Source: JAAYJS01 sp964346185 | GTDB lineage: Bacteria > Bacillota > Clostridia > Eubacteriales > Eubacteriaceae | Direction of reading: 5' to 3' | DNA: 18,342 nt | Assembly: GCA_964346185.1 (NCBI GenBank) | Contig: CAYFTR010000030.1 | Location: 1 to 18,342 of the forward strand | Translations under genes and position numbers: made by a program | The notes under the pieces: generated by a model | What the model was told of the DNA's origin: nothing | Seen by the model: only the letters and a program-made list of their open reading frames with translations | Database searches by the model: none | Part shown: positions 14,340 to 18,342 of the stretch, piece by piece | Numbering within the stretch: the first letter of the stretch is position 1 | How the letters are laid out: the number at the start of each line of letters is the position of its first letter

Positions 14340-15890
14340 ATGGGCTTAAAGAATTGGACAATTGGTGATATGCTCAATAGAAGGGTGGCAAGAACACCGA
14401 AAGGTGTGTGTGTCCGAGACCACGGGCAAACCTATACTTGGTTGGAATTGGATAAAATGTCCGACAAATTTGCCCTTCAATTTTTAAAAAAACAGATAAC
14501 CAAAGGATCTCATGTGGGTGTGTGGAGTGAAAACCGCATCGAATGGGTTGCGGCTTATCTTGCGTTGGTAAAGATCGGTGCTATACCCGTTCTGATGAAT
14601 ATCTGTTATAAAACCGCAGAAATGCAGTACGCATTGGCATATGCCGATTTAGAGGGCGTGGTATACGGAGACGGACACTTTGAAAACGAATTATACGATG
14701 TCCTCAAAGAAATAGACCTGAAAACTTTTCCGAAGTTAAAATTTTGTTGCCATGTCGTAGATTTACACACAACGGAAGACTTAACCGAAGACGACAACAA
14801 AATGCTGAAAACATATGAAAATGCGGTCACACCGCAGGATCCTGGAACTTTTTTCTTTACATCGGGCACCACATCCAACCCGAAAGGGGTGCTGCACACA
14901 CACTATGCACTGGTTAACAATGCCCGGACAACGGCTAAGGAAATGCGTTGGACCGAAGCGGATATTTTGTGCTTAAGCGTTCCGCTTTTTCATTGTTTCG
15001 GCATTACTTCCTGCATTTTGTCCGCCGTTTATACCGGAATGTCTATGGCTTTAGTACCCTTCTATCGTACCAAAGGTGTATTGGATACCATCGAACAGGA
15101 ACAATGCACGGTTCTTAACGGTGTTCCTTCAACATTTTTAGCCATGTGTCGCAATGCCTACTTAAAAGAAAAACCGCCGCAAACATTAAAGTCCGGCATT
15201 ATAGCCGGTTCCTCTTTTACGGCAATTGAATACAAAGCCATTTGCGAATACCTGGGAATACCGAAACTACAGCCCTCCTACGGCCAGACTGAAACCGCTC
15301 CCTGTGTGACCATTGCCGCATATAAGGATAGTTTGGATAAAAAAGCCGATAATGTCGGCCATGTAATTGATCACGTAATGGTAGACATTCGAAACGGCGG
15401 AGGTAAGCTGACCGAACCCGGAGAGATATGGGTAAAAGGGTACAATGTCATGGAAAACGGCTACTACAAGTTGGATCTTAACGTAAAAGATAGCAACAAT
15501 TGGTTAAAAACCGGTGATATGGGTTTCTTTGACACTGACGGTAATTTACACATCAGCGGAAGAATCAGCGATACCATCATTCGCGGAGGAGAAAACATTT
15601 CGCCTCTGGAGATTGAAGTAGCGATCAAAAACCACCCCGACATACTGGAAGCAAAAGCTTTCGGTGTACCGGATCCTGTTTTACAGGAACAGGTTGCCGT
15701 TGCCATTGTCATGAGAAAAAACCGCCCCTACGATGAAGCATTTATCAAAAACTATTTAAAGGGAAAAATTGCAAACTATAAAATACCGTGTTACTATTTG
15801 CATTTGGAAAGTATGCCTCGCAATACCACCGGTAAAATAAATGTACAAGCCCTGGTAGCAATGTTTGAGGAAAAAAATAAACAGCAGTAA
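14340..15890 (+). CDS. Acyl-CoA ligase 2, paralogue of the operon ligase
   Basis: 516-aa AMP-forming ANL ligase, collinear with and roughly 70 percent identical by eye to the product of 8053-9606. All motifs are intact: FFFTSGTTSNPKG, QPSYGQTETAPC, WLKTGDMGFFD, SGRISDTIIRGGENISP and TTGKIN. The core acyl and AMP regions (for example PLFHCFGITS and VPFYRTKGVLD) are almost unchanged, while the stretch around residues 138-165 and the C-terminal ends differ. It is monocistronic, with its own promoter and long leader, and converges on the transporter gene. It may activate the same or a related acid under other conditions, such as priming before the operon is on. The duplicate is old enough for synonymous drift but shows no decay. 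Confidence 0.88.
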   Translation: MGLKNWTIGDMLNRRVARTPKGVCVRDHGQTYTWLELDKMSDKFALQFLKKQITKGSHVGVWSENRIEWVAAYLALVKIGAIPVLMNICYKTAEMQYALAYADLEGVVYGDGHFENELYDVLKEIDLKTFPKLKFCCHVVDLHTTEDLTEDDNKMLKTYENAVTPQDPGTFFFTSGTTSNPKGVLHTHYALVNNARTTAKEMRWTEADILCLSVPLFHCFGITSCILSAVYTGMSMALVPFYRTKGVLDTIEQEQCTVLNGVPSTFLAMCRNAYLKEKPPQTLKSGIIAGSSFTAIEYKAICEYLGIPKLQPSYGQTETAPCVTIAAYKDSLDKKADNVGHVIDHVMVDIRNGGGKLTEPGEIWVKGYNVMENGYYKLDLNVKDSNNWLKTGDMGFFDTDGNLHISGRISDTIIRGGENISPLEIEVAIKNHPDILEAKAFGVPDPVLQEQVAVAIVMRKNRPYDEAFIKNYLKGKIANYKIPCYYLHLESMPRNTTGKINVQALVAMFEEKNKQQ

Positions 15891-15944
15891 AAAATATCGG
15901 GACATCGACCGGAAAATATCAATTAATCGATTCTGTTGAAAAGT

Positions 15945-15990
15945 AAAATCAGCGTCTTTGAAACTTTTGTTTCAAAGACGCTGATTTTTT
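15945..15990. terminator. Long convergent terminator
   Basis: A perfect 20-bp inverted repeat (15945-15964 with 15969-15988) with loop TTTT, a T-run on the plus strand (to 15990, then ATTTTT) and a shorter A-rich flank for the minus strand. It lies between the converging ligase 2 and yedE genes and probably serves both, mainly the plus strand. Confidence 0.92.
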
Positions 15991-16059
15991 ATTTTTGGAC
16001 AGCGGTTAGCGCTTTAATTGTTATTAGAAAAGCACATCACGCCTTGGCTCGTAAACCGC

Positions 16060-17328
16060 TTATTGCCCCTTTGCGTTTATAATGCGATTGCCTACAAAAG
16101 CGCCACCAACCATAAATACCAGGAAAATCCAACCGGAAAGCGAAAAACTGACAATCGGCGAGAACAAACCGCCAGCGTTACAGCCTTTGCTGATACCGAT
16201 ACTCAAACCCATCAACAGACCGCCGATAATTGCGAAGATGGCTTGTTTACCGCTCATTTTTAAACCTGCCTTAAAGGAATCGATCAACTTACCCATGGAG
16301 AATAACGCAATAAAAGCACCTAAAATAATGCCGATGTCCTGAACGGATTGTTGATGCTCAAAAATACCGCTGGCGACAAAATTGGGATTTCCGGTATAGT
16401 TGCCGATGGCTTCGGCGGAAACACCGAAAAGATTTAAAAGTTTTGCGAACCAAAATCCGAAAGCACCGGAAACACCCCAGGCGGACTTTGTAAAGCCCAT
16501 CAGCGCGACATACATCAACGCCATTGCGATGGCACTTTCCCATAAAGTCCAGGGACGTACGAAGAAACGTTGATAGAAAGGTAAATTCGTATCTAAAAGT
16601 TGTTCAAGCGCTTGCTCCGATTCTACCTCCGAACCGACGGGGGAATAGGTACCCGCCGCTTTTCTTTTCGCTTCGTAAGCATAGGACAACTTAATAACAA
16701 TCATTGCCAAAATAATGTTGACAATCAAAGAACCTAAAAAACCGTTGAGACCGTCAAACTTAAACAGATCCGGAAACCAGACACCGTTGATATCCGGACT
16801 GCTTTTAAGAATGGATTGATTGATCAATCCCGGAAATTTTGCTCCGAAAGGCATCGAGATCACAAAACCCATGCCGAAGAAAATAAGTGCCAACAACGCT
16901 TTGGGAAATTCGACGGACAAGTCCGTAAGAACACCCGAAGCACAGCCCCCGGCAAAGGACATACCTAAACCGAATATAAAAGAGCCGATAACCGTTCCCA
17001 AAGTAACGGGGTGGATAAAGTGGGCGTATTTAAGCACAAAATCCGGATTAACGGCATTGGCGGGTACTGCCGCAAACACCACCGTCGCAAAAGAACTCAG
17101 GATAATTAAAAGCATGAAGGAACGCATTAACTTGGTTGAACCCGAGTTATACGCACGGTTTGCCGTTCCGGCAAAACCGTAAGCACCTCTACCCAAGGTA
17201 TATCCGATACCTAAGCCGATGATCAATCTGGCAAAGTGCAGAGGACTCGGCAACATTGTAGCGCCGAGCAAGAGGGCAGATGCCAACAAAATGCCGGCAA
17301 TTACAATCTCTTTACTGTTTATTTTCAT
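16060..17328 (-). CDS. yedE: YeeE/YedE-family sulfur/selenium transporter
   Basis: 422-aa integral membrane protein with about a dozen hydrophobic helices in two homologous halves, each holding the family's cysteine motif: GGCASGVL (Cys129) and SKGCNAGGLFSP (Cys383). Related YeeE/TsuA carries thiosulfate through such cysteines. Two-domain YedE proteins in anaerobes are often annotated as putative selenium transporters next to selD/yedF, and the stretch GRGAYGFAGTANRAYNSGSTKLMRS (from 47) looks like that subgroup from memory. The ATG at 17328 has AGGAGG 7 nt upstream; an in-frame TTG one codon earlier is less likely. No TusA/YedF, SelD or sulfurtransferase gene is within the window, so sulfur versus selenium cannot be settled. 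Orientation and terminators show it is a separate unit from the catabolic operon. Confidence 0.85.
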   Translation of the reverse strand: MKINSKEIVIAGILLASALLLGATMLPSPLHFARLIIGLGIGYTLGRGAYGFAGTANRAYNSGSTKLMRSFMLLIILSSFATVVFAAVPANAVNPDFVLKYAHFIHPVTLGTVIGSFIFGLGMSFAGGCASGVLTDLSVEFPKALLALIFFGMGFVISMPFGAKFPGLINQSILKSSPDINGVWFPDLFKFDGLNGFLGSLIVNIILAMIVIKLSYAYEAKRKAAGTYSPVGSEVESEQALEQLLDTNLPFYQRFFVRPWTLWESAIAMALMYVALMGFTKSAWGVSGAFGFWFAKLLNLFGVSAEAIGNYTGNPNFVASGIFEHQQSVQDIGIILGAFIALFSMGKLIDSFKAGLKMSGKQAIFAIIGGLLMGLSIGISKGCNAGGLFSPIVSFSLSGWIFLVFMVGGAFVGNRIINAKGQ

Positions 17329-17593
17329 CAATAAACCTCCTTAATAATACTGTCGTTCATGTTGAAAGTCTGTAGCTTTTACTGACAAAATTTATATTAT
17401 TCTATCACGAAACAATCTTTTTTGGTAATAATTATGGACTTGTTAAGAATTTCAAGAGGTATCACTTTACAATATATGGGTATCAAAAAAACAAGTGAGA
17501 AAATCTTATCGGAATCGAAAATCGAAATCCGTAAATATTTAAGCGGTCAGGTAAAAAAGTGTTTACGGGTTTGCTGTGAAAACCGTAGAAGAT
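17329..17593. other. Intergenic region upstream of yedE
   Basis: AT-rich gap between two minus-strand genes. It holds the yedE ribosome site (17335-17340, minus strand) and must hold its promoter, but I find no clear -35/-10 pair. A 53-codon plus-strand frame (17434-17595) lacks a ribosome site and is not called. Nothing else is recognisable. Confidence 0.5.
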
Positions 17594-17634
17594 AAAAAAA
17601 GCTGAAGCGGTATCTCGCCGGAGATACCGCTTCA
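17594..17634 (-). terminator. Terminator of the microcompartment-protein gene
   Basis: A perfect 14-bp inverted repeat (17603-17616 with 17621-17634), loop GCCG, with seven T on the minus strand (17594-17600) after the stem. It lies about 30 bp after the stop of the gene at 17667 and separates it from yedE. Confidence 0.92.
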
Positions 17635-17666
17635 ACGCATAGGTTTGCCAATATTAAAAAAGTAAC

Positions 17667-18215
17667 TCAGATATAATCAATTAAGTGCTGGACAGGCTTG
17701 GAGATAACCCGAGAAGTTAAGGATTTTGAATCTAAATTCAATTCGCCCGCAATGTGCTTGACGGCGGTTTGTACATCGGCGAGGCGGCCGGTCAGGTGTA
17801 AGACCCCTTTACCGAACAGACCTAAGCCGATATCCAATTTTAAGATTGAAACCGGTGTATTTTCAACGGCAATATCCGCAGCCGCGATGGCATGCAATGC
17901 GTGACGTGTTTCGACAATTGCCAAAGCATCACCGAGGCGATCCCCTTTTTTTCGATTTAAGGCTTCGACGGTCGGTTCGGAGACACCGCCGATAAAAGCG
18001 GTTTCAATTTCTTTTGCATCGAAGAGACTTCGAGCATGTTTTAAAGTGTTTTTAATATCTTGGGTTTTACCGTTAAACACTAAAATATAGCGTCCCGGGC
18101 AAATGCGACGAGATTGAACGACGGCCACCTGATAGTTTAATAAAATTTCATTTAAAGCATAGTGGGCATCGGGGTGATTTTTAAACTCCAACAAAGCTAA
18201 GGAATCATAAAGCAT
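17667..18215 (-). CDS. Tandem-domain microcompartment shell protein, PduT-like
   Basis: 182-aa protein with two BMC domains (about 4-65 and 95-160), the layout and length of trimeric BMC-T shell proteins such as PduT (about 184 aa). Residues 36-45 (RRICPGRYIL) match the PduT stretch around its pore cysteine; Cys39 is in place, and in PduT three such cysteines bind a [4Fe-4S] cluster in the trimer pore. The second domain keeps AIVETRHALHAIAAADIAVE and the LDIGLGLFGKGVLHLTG pore strand. Start: ATG at 18215 has AGGAG 6 nt upstream; 29 upstream in-frame codons look like leader sequence and lack a ribosome site. No hexameric shell protein, pentamer or encapsulated enzyme is nearby, and it is closed by its own terminator. 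It may be a remnant, a redox-linked scaffold, or part of a locus beyond the window edge. Confidence 0.85.
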   Translation of the reverse strand: MLYDSLALLEFKNHPDAHYALNEILLNYQVAVVQSRRICPGRYILVFNGKTQDIKNTLKHARSLFDAKEIETAFIGGVSEPTVEALNRKKGDRLGDALAIVETRHALHAIAAADIAVENTPVSILKLDIGLGLFGKGVLHLTGRLADVQTAVKHIAGELNLDSKSLTSRVISKPVQHLIDYI

Positions 18216-18270
18216 GGGTAGCTCCTTTCTAGTATCGATGTAACAATATTTCGTACAATGTGATGAAATA

Positions 18271-18299
18271 AGCATAACATAATTTGAAACATTCGAACA
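18271..18299 (-). promoter_or_regulatory. Possible promoter of the shell-protein gene
   Basis: On the minus strand TGTTATGCT (18279 to 18271) is an extended -10. A -35 is poorly matched (TGTTCG at a 17-nt gap, TTCGAA at 15). A start near 18264 would give a leader of about 50 nt. Confidence 0.3.
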
Positions 18300-18342
18300 C
18301 ATAATTTTGAAAGTTTAAAATTCAACTATAAAAATCACACAA

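Noticed and set aside
16820..17182. 120-aa plus-strand frame inside yedE
   Set aside because: It is antisense to a full-length membrane protein with clear motifs and has no ribosome site; a shadow frame. The same applies to the antisense frames within fldB/C, the ligases, acdA and etfA.
17434..17595. 53-codon plus-strand ORF between yedE and the shell-protein gene
   Set aside because: No ribosome site before the ATG, Lys/Arg-rich unpatterned composition, ends at the A-run of the minus-strand terminator, and lies in the upstream region of yedE; most likely chance.

Overview
The window comes from an anaerobic, fermentative, low-to-mid GC Gram-positive-type bacterium (Bacillota, Clostridia-like). 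The evidence is strong AGGAGG ribosome sites, ATG/GTG starts, intrinsic hairpin-T terminators, an oxygen-sensitive CoA-ester dehydratase system and amino-acid-fermentation genes. I cannot name the genus. No rRNA, tRNA, CRISPR array, insertion sequence or phage gene is visible.

Layout. (1) 74-3251, plus strand, regulators: a PocR-domain LytS-type histidine kinase, an abutting AraC-type response regulator and a GntR/FCD-family repressor-like protein, closed by an intrinsic terminator. (2) 3273-13926, plus strand: a long catabolic operon behind a strong promoter with two GntR-like palindromes and a leader of about 300 nt. Its order is dehydratase activator (fldI-like), dehydratase subunits (fldB-, fldC-like), YkvI-family permease, acyl-CoA ligase, acyl-CoA dehydrogenase (acdA), etfB, etfA, class III CoA-transferase (fldA-like), terminator. 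(3) 13975-15988, plus strand: a separately promoted second acyl-CoA ligase, a close paralogue of the first, ending in a long convergent terminator. (4) 16060-17328, minus strand: a YeeE/YedE-family sulfur/selenium transporter. (5) 17594-18279, minus strand: a lone PduT-like tandem-domain bacterial microcompartment shell protein.

How the genes work together (inference from families). A 2-hydroxy acid, most likely an aryl-lactate such as phenyllactate, indolelactate or 4-hydroxyphenyllactate, or its acrylate, is taken up or made elsewhere. The ligase primes the CoA pool and the CoA-transferase then exchanges CoA between product and substrate. FldI spends ATP to inject one electron into FldBC, which removes water to give the enoyl-CoA. 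AcdA with EtfBA reduces the enoyl-CoA to the saturated acyl-CoA, possibly with electron bifurcation to ferredoxin. This joins the Fld dehydratase of reductive aromatic Stickland fermentation to a second half with the same gene content as the caffeate-respiration car operon of Acetobacterium (ligase, reductase, EtfB, EtfA, CoA-transferase). No 2-hydroxyacid dehydrogenase or aminotransferase is present in the window.

The most unusual features are a probable ATA start codon for the activator gene, preceded by a leader with a hairpin and a 31-codon ORF that ends inside the ribosome site; the duplicated ligase under its own promoter with a long untranslated leader; and the orphan PduT-like shell protein that keeps the Cys of the PduT iron-sulfur pore.
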